Shown piece after piece: positions 46,006 through 55,749 of a stretch of DNA of 64,000 bases. The notes under the pieces were generated by a model that was given only the letters and a program-made list of their open reading frames with translations, did not search any database and was not told where the DNA came from. The stretch is taken from positions 165,897-229,896 of the forward strand of contig JAOHCW010000001.1 in the NCBI GenBank assembly GCA_028095925.1, given 5' to 3'. How positions within the stretch are numbered: position 1 is the first letter of the stretch; the number at the start of each line of letters is the position of its first letter. The position numbers and the translations under genes are program-made. The stretch is from Aquiluna sp. Its GTDB lineage: Bacteria; Actinomycetota; Actinomycetes; Actinomycetales; Microbacteriaceae.

Positions 46006-46328
46006 TTGGCAAACCTCCTGGCAAACCCTTGATAGACCAGCAGGGTGTTGTAACTCAGCAGGATTAAGAAAAACAGCTCCTCGAGGGGAAGCTCGGGCGC
46101 CAGTAGCAGACCCGAAAGATGCGGCGCATCGCCGCGAAAGAAGATGCCAAGTGCGATTCCTACTAGGTCCCACGCCAAAAACACCGCAACCGCAACAGCC
46201 ACCGAGAGGATGGTTGCTCTGGGGCTGACGAATAAAGCCAGCCCGTGACGGTGGTCGATGGCTCCCAGGCCCAGGATGGAAACTAGAAGCAGGCTCAGGT
46301 AGATAAAGGGAACTAGCTCGGTCATCAC
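46002..46328 (-). CDS. crtYc: Lycopene cyclase subunit, CrtYc/Ye type
   Basis: 108 aa, three transmembrane helices. APELPLEELFFLILLSYNTLLVYQ is the family signature with its PLEE motif (shown here by PLEELFF). Works as heterodimer with the next gene product. Start GTG 46328 (followed by ATG) overlaps the crtI stop by 4 nt. The cyclase is of the split actinobacterial type, unrelated to the soluble CrtY/CrtL enzymes. Confidence 0.87.
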   Translation of the reverse strand: MMTELVPFIYLSLLLVSILGLGAIDHRHGLALFVSPRATILSVAVAVAVFLAWDLVGIALGIFFRGDAPHLSGLLLAPELPLEELFFLILLSYNTLLVYQGFARRFAK

Positions 46329-47902
46329 GCCAGGCCCTTGAAGGTCCTAACCGGCTTGATCTCGCCCTTGATTGGACCACTGGAGCGGTCATCGGTTAGG
46401 TGTTTGTAAACCAGCTCGGCACCTATCAGGCACATCGGTAGACCGATGCCAGGAAGAGTGTTTTGGCCGGCGTAGTAAAGATTCTTGAGCTTTCTCGAGT
46501 AATTCTTGGGTCTGAAGAAAGCACTCTGCATGAGGGTGTGGGCCATGCCCAAAGCGGTTCCGCTCCAAGCATTGAACTCGTTCACAAAGTCCTGGGGGCC
46601 AACGGTTCTGCGAACCACGATGCGATCTTTGAGGTCTGGAATATTGCACCACTGAGAAATCTGTTTGATCACGGTATCCGCGGCAGCCTCCAAAGCAGGG
46701 TCACCTGCTCCTCCAACTCCTCCGGTGCCAATTGATGGGTCAGCTGCGGTCGGCACGAGCACGAAGATGTTTTCATGACCCTCGGGTGCAACGCTGCCAT
46801 CTGTCTTGGAGGGCATGCAGATGTAGAGAGAGGCTGGGTCCGGAACTTTACGCTTGCCATCGGCCTTATGGAAAACCTCGGCAAAGTTTCCCTTCCAGTC
46901 ATCCGTGTAGAGCAGGGTGTGGTGATCTAGCTCATCGATTTTGCCTTTGACTCCAAGGTAAAGAAGCAGTGCGGAGGGGCCAGGGACCTTCTTGTCCCAC
47001 CAGCTCTGCGGGTAGGTCTGGTGCTCTGACGAGAGCAGCTTGGTCTCTACGTGCTGGAGGTCAGCGGTTGCGACCACCACATCTGCCGAAATCTCGACCT
47101 CACCCAGTTTGACTCCCGTTGCCTTCCCGCCAGCGGTGAGAATTTGGCTCACCGGCGAGGAGGTGTGGATTTCTACCCCGTGCGCCCTGGCAATTCGAGC
47201 GATGGCCTCAATGACGGTGTGCATGCCGCCATTTGGATAGAAAACTCCCTGCTTCATGTCAACATGTGTCATCAGGTGATACATGCTGGGGGTGTCGTAG
47301 GGAGAAGCCCCGAGGAATACTGCTGGGAAGTTGAGCATCTTCTTCAGCCGCTCGTCCTTGACGTACTTTCCAGAAAAGTCGTAGAGAGAGGTTGTTAGCA
47401 GCTTTAGGAAGCGACCTAGTTTCTTGACAACGTCCGGGTGAAAGAAGCTCCTGGGGTCACGGAAGTTCGTGTATAGGAAGTGCCTTATCGAAAGCTCGTA
47501 TGCCTCCTCGGCGCTCGCAAGATACCTCTCGAGAGCCCTGCCTGCTCCAGGCTCCATGTCATCGAAGAGTTTCTTAATCTGCTCGAGGTCCTCGGGCATT
47601 TCGATGCGGTCGCCTAGCCCCTCGTTTCTCGTTTGGTAGGCGGGGGTGAGCCGAACCAGATCCAATTCCTTTTCTGCGCTGGTACCCATGAGTTTGAAAA
47701 ACTGCTCGAAGGCATCGGGCATCAGATACCAACTTGGTCCCATATCGAATCGGAAGCCATCCTTCTCCCAAAGGTAGGCTCTTCCGCCCAGGGAGTCTCT
47801 GGACTCAAATAGCTTCACATCCATGCCCGCCTTGGCCAGTAGTGCACTCGTGGCAAGTCCAGCTATTCCGCCGCCAACTACTACTGCGGTCTTTTTGCTC
47901 AT
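46325..47902 (-). CDS. crtI: Phytoene desaturase
   Basis: FAD-dependent enzyme taking phytoene through four desaturations to lycopene. 525 aa: N-terminal dinucleotide motif VVVGGGIAGLATSALLAKAG, GGRAYLWEKDGFRFDMGPSW, and the C-terminal bacterial-type desaturase signature with YYAGQNTLPGIGLPMCLIGAE. Coupled to crtB and crtYc by 4-nt overlaps. Membrane-associated through hydrophobic patches rather than helices. Confidence 0.96.
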   Translation of the reverse strand: MSKKTAVVVGGGIAGLATSALLAKAGMDVKLFESRDSLGGRAYLWEKDGFRFDMGPSWYLMPDAFEQFFKLMGTSAEKELDLVRLTPAYQTRNEGLGDRIEMPEDLEQIKKLFDDMEPGAGRALERYLASAEEAYELSIRHFLYTNFRDPRSFFHPDVVKKLGRFLKLLTTSLYDFSGKYVKDERLKKMLNFPAVFLGASPYDTPSMYHLMTHVDMKQGVFYPNGGMHTVIEAIARIARAHGVEIHTSSPVSQILTAGGKATGVKLGEVEISADVVVATADLQHVETKLLSSEHQTYPQSWWDKKVPGPSALLLYLGVKGKIDELDHHTLLYTDDWKGNFAEVFHKADGKRKVPDPASLYICMPSKTDGSVAPEGHENIFVLVPTAADPSIGTGGVGGAGDPALEAAADTVIKQISQWCNIPDLKDRIVVRRTVGPQDFVNEFNAWSGTALGMAHTLMQSAFFRPKNYSRKLKNLYYAGQNTLPGIGLPMCLIGAELVYKHLTDDRSSGPIKGEIKPVRTFKGLA

Positions 47903-48789
47903 GCAACTCCTCTAAGCGCTCGTGCTAGCAACACAAGCTTCCGGCTATTACTAACCGAGATGCGCCTGGTTTTTAGTTCCTGCGCGGGGGTTCGAGAAAT
48001 CTTTTGGTTGAGCTCTTGAAACAAAAGGTGCGCGGCGGCAACTGCGCGGCGCGCACCCATGGGCAGAAGCGGCAGCGACTTAGAGCTGGTCGCTAGGTCC
48101 TCTTTGATATCAGCAACGAGTCTTTCTTTGGTTGCCTCATCAAAATTGTTGACGCTGACGTTTGGAAAGTAGCTTCTGCCGAGCCTGTCGAAATCTGCGG
48201 CGAGGTCTCTGAGGAAGTTCACCTTCTGGAAGGCAGCACCTAGGGCCCTCGCTCCCGCTACCAAAGTCTTCTTTTCATCAGCGGTGTAGCTCTTGCTATG
48301 CACGAACACTGCCAAACACATCAAGCCGACCACCTCAGCTGAGCCGTAGACGTAGGCCTCAAAAGAAGATTGGTCGTGCTCTTTTTCGGTCAGATCCATG
48401 CGCATTGAAACAAAGAATGGTTCGACAATGTCTTTTTTGATCCCGACGAGTCTTGCTGTCTGCGCGAAGGCATGAAGGATCAGGTTTGTCGAGTAGCCAA
48501 GCTCCATTGCTCGGTAGGTCTCATTTTCAAACTCATTGAGCATTTGCTCAGGGCTTACCGCTTTTTCAACCTGCTGAGCCTCAGCGGCAGAGCCGTCGAC
48601 GATCTCGTCTGCCACCCGGACCATGGCGTAGATGTTCTCAACGTGTTCGCGAAAGCCCCTGTCTAAGAGCCTGGTGGCAAGCCCGAAAGAGGTCGAGTAG
48701 GAGTAGATAACCTCCTTGGCCGCGGCATGAGAGGCGCGGTTATATAGCACTAGACCAGTTGGCACCTTGGTGGTGTCTTGGGATTCCAC
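47899..48789 (-). CDS. crtB: Phytoene synthase
   Basis: Joins two geranylgeranyl diphosphates head to head to phytoene, the first step of carotenoid synthesis. 296 aa: [13 protein letters not shown], first Asp-rich motif [10 protein letters not shown], second motif [17 protein letters not shown]. First gene of the operon crtB-crtI-crtYc-crtYd-crtEb, all overlapping by 4 nt. The GGPP synthase gene (crtE) that supplies its substrate is not in the window. GTG start with AGGAGGT 11 nt upstream; TATGTT at 48812-48817 may be the -10 box. Confidence 0.95.
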   Translation of the reverse strand: MESQDTTKVPTGLVLYNRASHAAAKEVIYSYSTSFGLATRLLDRGFREHVENIYAMVRVADEIVDGSAAEAQQVEKAVSPEQMLNEFENETYRAMELGYSTNLILHAFAQTARLVGIKKDIVEPFFVSMRMDLTEKEHDQSSFEAYVYGSAEVVGLMCLAVFVHSKSYTADEKKTLVAGARALGAAFQKVNFLRDLAADFDRLGRSYFPNVSVNNFDEATKERLVADIKEDLATSSKSLPLLPMGARRAVAAAHLLFQELNQKISRTPAQELKTRRISVSNSRKLVLLARALRGVA

Positions 48790-48811
48790 GACTTCAGGCT
48801 ACCTCCTAATC

Positions 48812-48821
48812 AACATAAGAT
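48812..48821. promoter_or_regulatory. Overlapping divergent -10 boxes of crtB and ilvD
   Basis: TAAGAT (48816-48821, plus strand) lies 7 nt before ATG 48829 of ilvD, giving a leaderless transcript. TATGTT on the minus strand (48812-48817) precedes crtB. The two boxes share two bases, so the two promoters can hardly be occupied at once. Confidence 0.5.
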
Positions 48822-48828
48822 TGAGCCC

Positions 48829-50520
48829 ATGACTAACCCGATGAAGCCAAGAAGCCACGTCGTAACCGACGGCTTGGAGCGAGCCGCAGCTAGAGGTATG
48901 CTCAGGGCCGTAGGCATGGGAGATGAGGACTGGGTCAAGCCTCAAATTGGCGTGGCATCATCCTGGAACGAAGTAACCCCATGCAACCTCTCCCTGGATC
49001 GGCTTGCCGATTCGGCTAAGCAGGGTGTTCACGCATCAGGTGGCTACCCCCTCGAATTCGGCACCATCTCCGTCTCAGATGGCATTTCAATGGGCCACGT
49101 GGGCATGCACTTCTCGCTGGTTTCCCGCGAGGTAATCGCGGACTCGGTCGAGACCGTAATGGAGGCTGAGCGTCTGGACGGGGCTGTTCTGCTGGCGGGC
49201 TGTGACAAGTCCCTGCCGGGAATGATGATGGCAGCTGCCAGGCTCGACGTCTCAGCAGTATTTCTCTACGCCGGATCCATTGCCCCGGGTTGGGTCAAGC
49301 TTTCCGACGGCACGGAAAAACAGGTCACCATCATCGACGCCTTTGAGGCGGTTGGTGCCTGCAAGGCAGGCAAGATGAGCCAGGAGGACGTGGACCGAAT
49401 CGAAAGGGCCATCTGTCCGGGTGAGGGAGCCTGTGGCGGAATGTATACCGCTAACACCATGGCTTCAATCGGAGAAGCACTGGGCCTCTCGCTTCCCGGC
49501 AGCGCTGCTCCACCTTCGGCAGATAGAAGGCGTGACACCTGGGCTCACCGCAGCGGTGAGGCGGTAGTGAACCTGATTTCAAAGGGCATCACCGCAAGAC
49601 AAATCCTCACCAAGGAGGCATTTGAGAATGCGATTGCTGTTCTCATGGCTTTCGGCGGCTCAACAAATGCGGTTCTCCACCTTCTTGCTATTGCTCGTGA
49701 GGCAGAGGTTGATCTAACCCTCGATGACTTCAACCGAATTGCAGACAAGGTCCCGCACCTTGGAGACCTCAAGCCATTTGGGCAGTTCGTGATGAACGAC
49801 GTTGACCGAGTCGGCGGCGTTCCAGTTGTCATGAAGGCCCTGCTGGATGCAGGCCTGATGCACGGGGACGTGATGACTGCCACCGGTAAGACGCTGAGGG
49901 AGAACCTCGCAGAGATAAATCCTCCTGACCCCGACGGCAAGATCATCCGTGCAATGAAGGACCCAATCCATAAAGACGGCGGCATTGCGATTCTGCGAGG
50001 CAGCATCGCTCCAGACGGGGCTGTTGTGAAGACAGCCGGATTCGACTTGGAAACCTTCGAGGGTCCAGCAAAGGTATTCGAGCGTGAAGCTGCGGCGATG
50101 GAGGCTCTCACCAGGGGTGAGATCAAGGCCGGTGACGTAGTTGTGATTCGCTATGAGGGCCCTAAGGGTGGCCCTGGAATGCGCGAGATGCTAGCCATCA
50201 CGGGAGCAATCAAGGGTGCGGGATTGGGTAAAGATGTCCTACTATTGACGGACGGCAGATTCTCGGGCGGCACAACCGGCCTTTGTATCGGCCACATTGC
50301 CCCAGAGGCCACCGATGGTGGACCGATTGCTCTGGTTCGTGATGGAGACTTGATTCGAGTCGATGTTGCAGCTCGATCGCTTGACTTACTGGTCGACGAT
50401 GAGGAGCTGGCTGCGAGGAAGCAGCAGTGGCAGCCATTGCCACCGCGCTACACCCGCGGCGTTCTAGCGAAATACACCAAGTTGGTGCACTCGGCCTCCG
50501 AGGGCGCATACTGCGGTTAA
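48829..50520 (+). CDS. ilvD: Dihydroxy-acid dehydratase
   Basis: Dehydrates 2,3-dihydroxy-acids to the 2-keto precursors of valine and isoleucine using an iron-sulfur cluster. 563 aa from ATG 48829, set by the TAAGAT box 7 nt upstream; the GTG-type start at 48778 would overlap crtB. Cluster Cys are in NLSLDRLAD context (TPCNLSLD), AGCDKSLPG and [14 protein letters not shown]. The C-terminal [19 protein letters not shown] is complete. Followed by ilvB after 19 nt with no attenuator-like leader. Confidence 0.97.
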   Translation: MTNPMKPRSHVVTDGLERAAARGMLRAVGMGDEDWVKPQIGVASSWNEVTPCNLSLDRLADSAKQGVHASGGYPLEFGTISVSDGISMGHVGMHFSLVSREVIADSVETVMEAERLDGAVLLAGCDKSLPGMMMAAARLDVSAVFLYAGSIAPGWVKLSDGTEKQVTIIDAFEAVGACKAGKMSQEDVDRIERAICPGEGACGGMYTANTMASIGEALGLSLPGSAAPPSADRRRDTWAHRSGEAVVNLISKGITARQILTKEAFENAIAVLMAFGGSTNAVLHLLAIAREAEVDLTLDDFNRIADKVPHLGDLKPFGQFVMNDVDRVGGVPVVMKALLDAGLMHGDVMTATGKTLRENLAEINPPDPDGKIIRAMKDPIHKDGGIAILRGSIAPDGAVVKTAGFDLETFEGPAKVFEREAAAMEALTRGEIKAGDVVVIRYEGPKGGPGMREMLAITGAIKGAGLGKDVLLLTDGRFSGGTTGLCIGHIAPEATDGGPIALVRDGDLIRVDVAARSLDLLVDDEELAARKQQWQPLPPRYTRGVLAKYTKLVHSASEGAYCG

Positions 50521-50539
50521 TTACTATTTTGGAGATTCG

Positions 50540-52294
50540 ATGACAGAGACCCTTTCAGGTGCCCAGGCAATTATTCGTTCCCTGGAGCTACTTGGCGTGG
50601 ACACGGTCTTTGGCCTCCCAGGTGGAGCGATTCTCCCCACCTATGACCCGCTCATGGACTCCAGCAAGATTCGCCACATCCTCGTTCGTCACGAGCAGGG
50701 TGCTGGTCACGCCGCCGAGGGCTATGCCGCCGCTAGCGGCAGGCTTGGAGTCTGCATTGCGACCAGCGGACCCGGAGCCACAAACCTAGTAACGGCAATC
50801 GCCGACGCTCACATGGACTCGGTTCCAATGCTTGCGATCACGGGCCAGGTAAATTCACACGCAATTGGCACCGACGCCTTCCAAGAGGCGGACATCGTCG
50901 GAATCACGATGCCGATCACAAAGCACAGCTTCCTAGTAACCAAGGCCGAGGACATCCCGGCAGTTATGGCGTCCGCGATAGAGATCGCAACCACAGGCAG
51001 GCCGGGACCGGTTTTGGTGGACGTTGCCAAGGATGCTCAGAACGCAAAGTTTGAGTTCAGCTGGCCCCCCACCAAGGAGATGACTCCTGGCTATAAGCCA
51101 GTAACTGACCCTCATGGCAAGCAGGTTCAGGCCGCTGCAGAGCTGATCCTTCAGTCAAAGAAGCCGATTCTCTATGTTGGCGGTGGAGTAATCCGCGCTG
51201 GTGCTCACAAGGAGCTTCACAAGCTGGCCAAGCTGATCGGTGCCCCGGTGACAACCACCCTGATGGCTCGCGGTGCCTATCCAGACTCTGACCCGCAGCA
51301 TTTGGGCATGCCCGGCATGCACGGCACCGTGCCAGCTGTTACCGGCCTCCAGAAGGCAGATTTGCTCATTACTCTGGGCGCTCGATTTGATGACCGCGTA
51401 ACTGGCGATGTAAAGACATTTGCTAAGGGTGCAAAGGTTATTCACGTTGACATTGACCCGGCGGAAATCGGCAAGATCCGTCACGCAGATGTGCCAATCG
51501 TGGGAGACGCAAAGGTTGTAATCGCGATGCTGACCCAAGAGCTGGAGAAGCAGCTCAAGGGCAAGAAGTATGACATCTCAGAGTGGTGGAGCTACCTAAT
51601 CGGGCTTAAGGAGCGCTACCCGCTCGGCTACAACGACCTTGACGATGGCAAGTTGGCTCCGCAGTACGTAATCGAGAGAATTGGACAGCTTTCTGGACCC
51701 GAGGCCATCTATGCAGCAGGCGTTGGCCAGCACCAGATGTGGTCGGCACAGTTCATCAATTATGAAAACCCAAATACCTGGCTGAACTCTGGTGGCGCGG
51801 GAACCATGGGCTACGCAGTTCCTGCAGCCATGGGCGCAAAGGTTGCGATGCCGGAGAAGTTGGTCTGGGCGATCGATGGCGATGGCTGTTTCCAGATGAC
51901 TAATCAGGAACTTGCCACTTGCACCATCAACCAGATTCCAATCAAGGTTGCGATTATCAATAACTCCTCGCTTGGCATGGTGCGCCAGTGGCAGACGCTT
52001 TTTTATAACAAGCGCTACTCAAACACCGACCTCCACACCGGCACCGACACCCAGATGGTTCCGGACTTCGTGAAGCTCTCTGACGCCTATGGCTGCCTAG
52101 CAATTCGCGTGGAGAAGGTCGAAGAGGTGGATGCAGCAATCAAGCTGGCCATGGAGACCAACGATCGGCCTGTTGTTATTGACTTCATCGTGGGTCGCGA
52201 CGCCATGGTTTGGCCAATGGTTCCCGCCGGAGTCTCCAACGATGCGGTGCAATATGCTCGTGATGCGGCCCCAATCTGGGACGGTGAGGAGTAG
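50540..52294 (+). CDS. ilvB: Acetolactate synthase, large catalytic subunit
   Basis: ThDP-, Mg- and FAD-dependent condensation of pyruvate with pyruvate or 2-ketobutyrate, the first common step to branched-chain amino acids. 584 aa: [11 protein letters not shown], the catalytic Glu in [18 protein letters not shown] segment [14 protein letters not shown], and ThDP motif starting [14 protein letters not shown] with [16 protein letters not shown] lies 7 nt before ATG. Operon ilvD-ilvB-ilvN-ilvC. Confidence 0.97.
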   Translation: MTETLSGAQAIIRSLELLGVDTVFGLPGGAILPTYDPLMDSSKIRHILVRHEQGAGHAAEGYAAASGRLGVCIATSGPGATNLVTAIADAHMDSVPMLAITGQVNSHAIGTDAFQEADIVGITMPITKHSFLVTKAEDIPAVMASAIEIATTGRPGPVLVDVAKDAQNAKFEFSWPPTKEMTPGYKPVTDPHGKQVQAAAELILQSKKPILYVGGGVIRAGAHKELHKLAKLIGAPVTTTLMARGAYPDSDPQHLGMPGMHGTVPAVTGLQKADLLITLGARFDDRVTGDVKTFAKGAKVIHVDIDPAEIGKIRHADVPIVGDAKVVIAMLTQELEKQLKGKKYDISEWWSYLIGLKERYPLGYNDLDDGKLAPQYVIERIGQLSGPEAIYAAGVGQHQMWSAQFINYENPNTWLNSGGAGTMGYAVPAAMGAKVAMPEKLVWAIDGDGCFQMTNQELATCTINQIPIKVAIINNSSLGMVRQWQTLFYNKRYSNTDLHTGTDTQMVPDFVKLSDAYGCLAIRVEKVEEVDAAIKLAMETNDRPVVIDFIVGRDAMVWPMVPAGVSNDAVQYARDAAPIWDGEE

Positions 52295-52296
52295 CC

Positions 52297-52803
52297 ATGA
52301 GTCAGCACGTGCTTTCCCTGCTTGTCGAAGACAAGCCTGGAATCCTTACCCGCGTCGCAGCTTTGTTTGCTCGCCGCGGATTCAACATTGAGTCCCTAGC
52401 CGTGGGAACTACCGAAGTAGAGGGAGTTTCCCGCATGACGGTGGTTGTCAACCTTGATGGCCAGCCGCTCGAGCAGGTTACTAAGCAGCTGAACAAGCTA
52501 GTCAACGTGCTCAAGATTGTGGAGCTAGAGGACGACTCATCGGTTGCCAGAGACCACATGCTGGTCAAGGTGCGCACCGACGCTTCAACCAGGTCTCAGG
52601 TCCTCGAGGCCGTGACTCTTTTTAGGGCTCGAGTTATCGACGTGGTGAGTGACTCCGTGGTTATCGAGGTCACCGGAGACAGCGCCAAGTGCAAGGCATT
52701 CATCAAGGTTCTGGAGCCGTTTGGCATCAAAGAGCTGGTGCAGTCCGGCGCAATTGCAATTTCTCGTGGATCTAAATCCATGAGCGAGAAGGTTCTTAAG
52801 TAA
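52297..52803 (+). CDS. ilvN: Acetolactate synthase, small regulatory subunit
   Basis: 168 aa. The N-terminal ACT domain (HVLSLLVEDKPGILTRVAALFARRGFNIESL in parts, key residues EDKPGIL and RRGFNIESLAVG) binds valine for feedback control; a C-terminal ALS_ss_C domain (about 85-160) follows. It activates the catalytic subunit IlvB, whose stop lies 2 nt upstream. Normal length and complete. Confidence 0.96.
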   Translation: MSQHVLSLLVEDKPGILTRVAALFARRGFNIESLAVGTTEVEGVSRMTVVVNLDGQPLEQVTKQLNKLVNVLKIVELEDDSSVARDHMLVKVRTDASTRSQVLEAVTLFRARVIDVVSDSVVIEVTGDSAKCKAFIKVLEPFGIKELVQSGAIAISRGSKSMSEKVLK

Positions 52804-53865
<1,062 letters not shown>

Positions 53866-53877
53866 CCCAAAAGATTT

Positions 53878-53900
53878 AGTCCCCGGCAACGGGGACTTTT
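53878..53900 (+). terminator. Intrinsic terminator of the ilv operon
   Basis: AGTCCCC (53878-53884), loop GGCAAC, GGGGACT (53891-53897), then TTTCTTTC. Seven paired bases and a T-rich tail directly after ilvC. Confidence 0.85.
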
Positions 53901-53911
53901 CTTTCGGCGTT

Positions 53912-53941
53912 TTGCAATACCCCCAGGGGTATCAGTAAACT
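53912..53941 (+). promoter_or_regulatory. Promoter of the Cys-rich peptide gene (TTGCAA-18-TAAACT)
   Basis: -35 TTGCAA at 53912-53917 and -10 TAAACT at 53936-53941, spacer 18 nt. The palindrome at 53917-53932 fills the spacer, so a bound repressor would block RNA polymerase. Transcript start near 53948; ATG at 53975 follows AAAGGA at good distance. Confidence 0.6.
53917..53932. promoter_or_regulatory. CsoR/CstR-type operator palindrome
   Basis: ATACCCCCAGGGGTAT: arms ATACCCC/GGGGTAT pair perfectly around a 2-nt centre. It has the form of operators of the CsoR/CstR/RcnR family (TACCC...GGGTA with a G/C-tract centre) and shares 13 of 16 bases with the second copy at 57700-57715, next to the only CsoR-family gene of the window. 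Confidence 0.75.
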
Positions 53942-53974
53942 AAATTGAAACAAGATTCAAGAAAAGGAATTGTT

Positions 53975-54094
53975 ATGTGCTCACAAGCCATTTGTTCAAG
54001 CTGCAGCAAGATCACCTGGGAAGGGTGCGGCCAGCACGTCGAAGAGGCGCTTGCCGGTGTTGCAGAGTCACAGCTCTGCACCTGCCCTCGCTAG
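53975..54094 (+). CDS. 39-residue Cys-rich peptide
   Basis: ATG 53975 with AAAGGA 6 nt upstream, stop TAG at 54092-54094. Six Cys of 39 residues (2, 7, 10, 18, 35, 37), in CSSCSK, WEGCGQHVEEALAGV and CTCPR. The pattern CxxCxKxTWxGCGxHV...CxC recurs, as I recall, in small unnamed proteins of many actinobacteria, so it is a real gene rather than chance. Zinc or iron binding, or a thiol buffer, is plausible. The operator in its promoter matches that of the persulfide-type regulator at 57.4 kb, placing it in that regulon by inference. Its own monocistronic unit. Confidence 0.82.
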   Translation: MCSQAICSSCSKITWEGCGQHVEEALAGVAESQLCTCPR

Positions 54095-54153
54095 CAATAA
54101 ATCGCTAGACTTAGCGGAAATCCCATCATCGTAGATTTTCGTTAGGTCAGCTA

Positions 54154-55749
54154 TTGTCCAAGCCAATTGTTCTGATTGCCGAGGAGCTATCCCCGGCAAC
54201 TGTAGAGGCGCTCGGTCCGGATTTTGACGTCCGCAGTGTTGACGGCACCGATCGGCCAGCCCTCTTTGACGCGCTCGCTGATGCGAATGCGGTACTGATT
54301 CGCTCTGCCACCAAGATGGACGTAGAGGCCGTGTCAAAGGCCCCAAAACTCAAAGTCATCGCGAGAGCCGGAGTCGGGCTCGACAACGTCGACATAAAGG
54401 CCGCCACCGCGGCAGGTGTAATGGTGGTGAATGCGCCAACCTCGAATGTTATCTCGGCCGCAGAACTGGCCATTGGCCACATCATGGCCCTTTCCAGGCA
54501 CATCCCCGACGCTCACGCCTCGATGAAAGAGGGCAATTGGCTCAGGAGTAAATTTACCGGCGTCGAGCTCTACGAGAAGACCATCGGAATTGTCGGCCTA
54601 GGTCGCATCGGAACACTCGTTGCACAGCGCCTTGCAGGCTTTGGTGCAACCCTGATTGGCTACGACCCATATGTCACTCAGGCAAGGGCCGAGCAGATCG
54701 GTGTTGAGCTTGTAGATCTTGAAGAGCTTATGAAGAGAAGTGACTATGTCACCATTCACATCCCCAAGACCGCCGAGACCACGGGCATGATCTCGACCAA
54801 AGAATTCGCCATGGCCAAGCCAAACCTGAGAATTGTGAACTGCTCTCGCGGAGGCATCATCGATGAGGATGCTCTCTACAAAGCACTTAAGTCAGATCAA
54901 ATTGCCGGAGCGGGCCTAGACGTTTATGTCTCTGAGCCTCCGACCGGGTCCCCGCTTCTAGAGCTAGACAATGTGATTCTCACCCCGCACCTCGGTGCCT
55001 CTACCGATGAGGCTCAGGAGAAGGCAGGTGTTTCGGTTGCTAGAAGCGTCAGGCTGGCACTCGCCGGAGACTTGGTGCCGGATGCTGTAAATGTCGCCGG
55101 AGGCGTCATTGACTCCTCCGTGAAGCCAGGGATTCCCCTTGCCGAGAAGCTCGGGCAGATTGTCGCCGGCCTTGCTCACACCTCAATCGTTTCGGTTGAG
55201 TTTGAGGCACGCGGTGAAATTGCGGCTCACGATGTCACGGTTTTGAAGCTGGCTGCCCTCAAGGGATTGTTCCAGACCATGGTGACCGAGCAGGTCTCCT
55301 ATGTAAACGCGCCAATCATGGCTGAGCAGCGCGGAGTTGAAGTGCGGCTTACCCAGGACACCGCAAGCGATGAATACCGCAACGTCACGACTCTGAAGGC
55401 CGTGCTATCCGACGGCAGTGTCGTGTCGGCAGGGGGCACGGTTATTGGACCAAAGCACCACCAAAAGGTCGTGTCAATCAATGGCTATGACGTAGAGCTG
55501 TCGATGGCTGACAACATGGTCGTCATGGTCTATCAAGACCGTCCCGGAATCGTTGCCATCTATGGCGCAGCTTTTGCTGAAGCAAAGATAAACATTGCAG
55601 CAATGACCATTGCTCGCCAGCAAAAGGGCGGTAAGGCCTTGAGCGTTATCACGGTCGATTCTCCGATTGCCCCAGAGTTGCTTGAGGGGCTAATGGATCA
55701 GATTCAGGCCGAGATGATTCGCGCTATCTCTATGACAGAGCAGTACTAG
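54154..55749 (+). CDS. serA: D-3-phosphoglycerate dehydrogenase
   Basis: First step of serine synthesis, 3-phosphoglycerate to 3-phosphohydroxypyruvate with NAD. 531 aa, long type: substrate/NAD domains with GIVGLGRIGTLVAQRL, Arg in VNCSRGGIIDEDAL, Glu in DVYVSEPPTG and His in LTPHLGASTDEAQ. An intervening domain (about 320-450) and a C-terminal ACT domain (VYQDRPGIVAIYGAAF) for serine feedback follow. TTG start; TAGATT at 54132-54137 is a likely -10. Its last 20 nt overlap the end of the convergent persulfide reductase gene. Confidence 0.95.
   Translation: MSKPIVLIAEELSPATVEALGPDFDVRSVDGTDRPALFDALADANAVLIRSATKMDVEAVSKAPKLKVIARAGVGLDNVDIKAATAAGVMVVNAPTSNVISAAELAIGHIMALSRHIPDAHASMKEGNWLRSKFTGVELYEKTIGIVGLGRIGTLVAQRLAGFGATLIGYDPYVTQARAEQIGVELVDLEELMKRSDYVTIHIPKTAETTGMISTKEFAMAKPNLRIVNCSRGGIIDEDALYKALKSDQIAGAGLDVYVSEPPTGSPLLELDNVILTPHLGASTDEAQEKAGVSVARSVRLALAGDLVPDAVNVAGGVIDSSVKPGIPLAEKLGQIVAGLAHTSIVSVEFEARGEIAAHDVTVLKLAALKGLFQTMVTEQVSYVNAPIMAEQRGVEVRLTQDTASDEYRNVTTLKAVLSDGSVVSAGGTVIGPKHHQKVVSINGYDVELSMADNMVVMVYQDRPGIVAIYGAAFAEAKINIAAMTIARQQKGGKALSVITVDSPIAPELLEGLMDQIQAEMIRAISMTEQY

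Noticed and set aside
46006..46392. Upstream extension of the crtYd frame
   Set aside because: It runs within the coding region of crtYc and crtI in another frame and is Arg/Pro/Ser-rich; the family N-terminus begins at GTG 46005.
49545..50126. 193-codon minus-strand frame opposite ilvD
   Set aside because: ilvD is complete and conserved on the plus strand; the antisense frame matches nothing.
50521..50539. Attenuator or riboswitch before ilvB
   Set aside because: Only 19 nt separate ilvD and ilvB, with just a ribosome binding site; no room for a leader peptide or hairpins.
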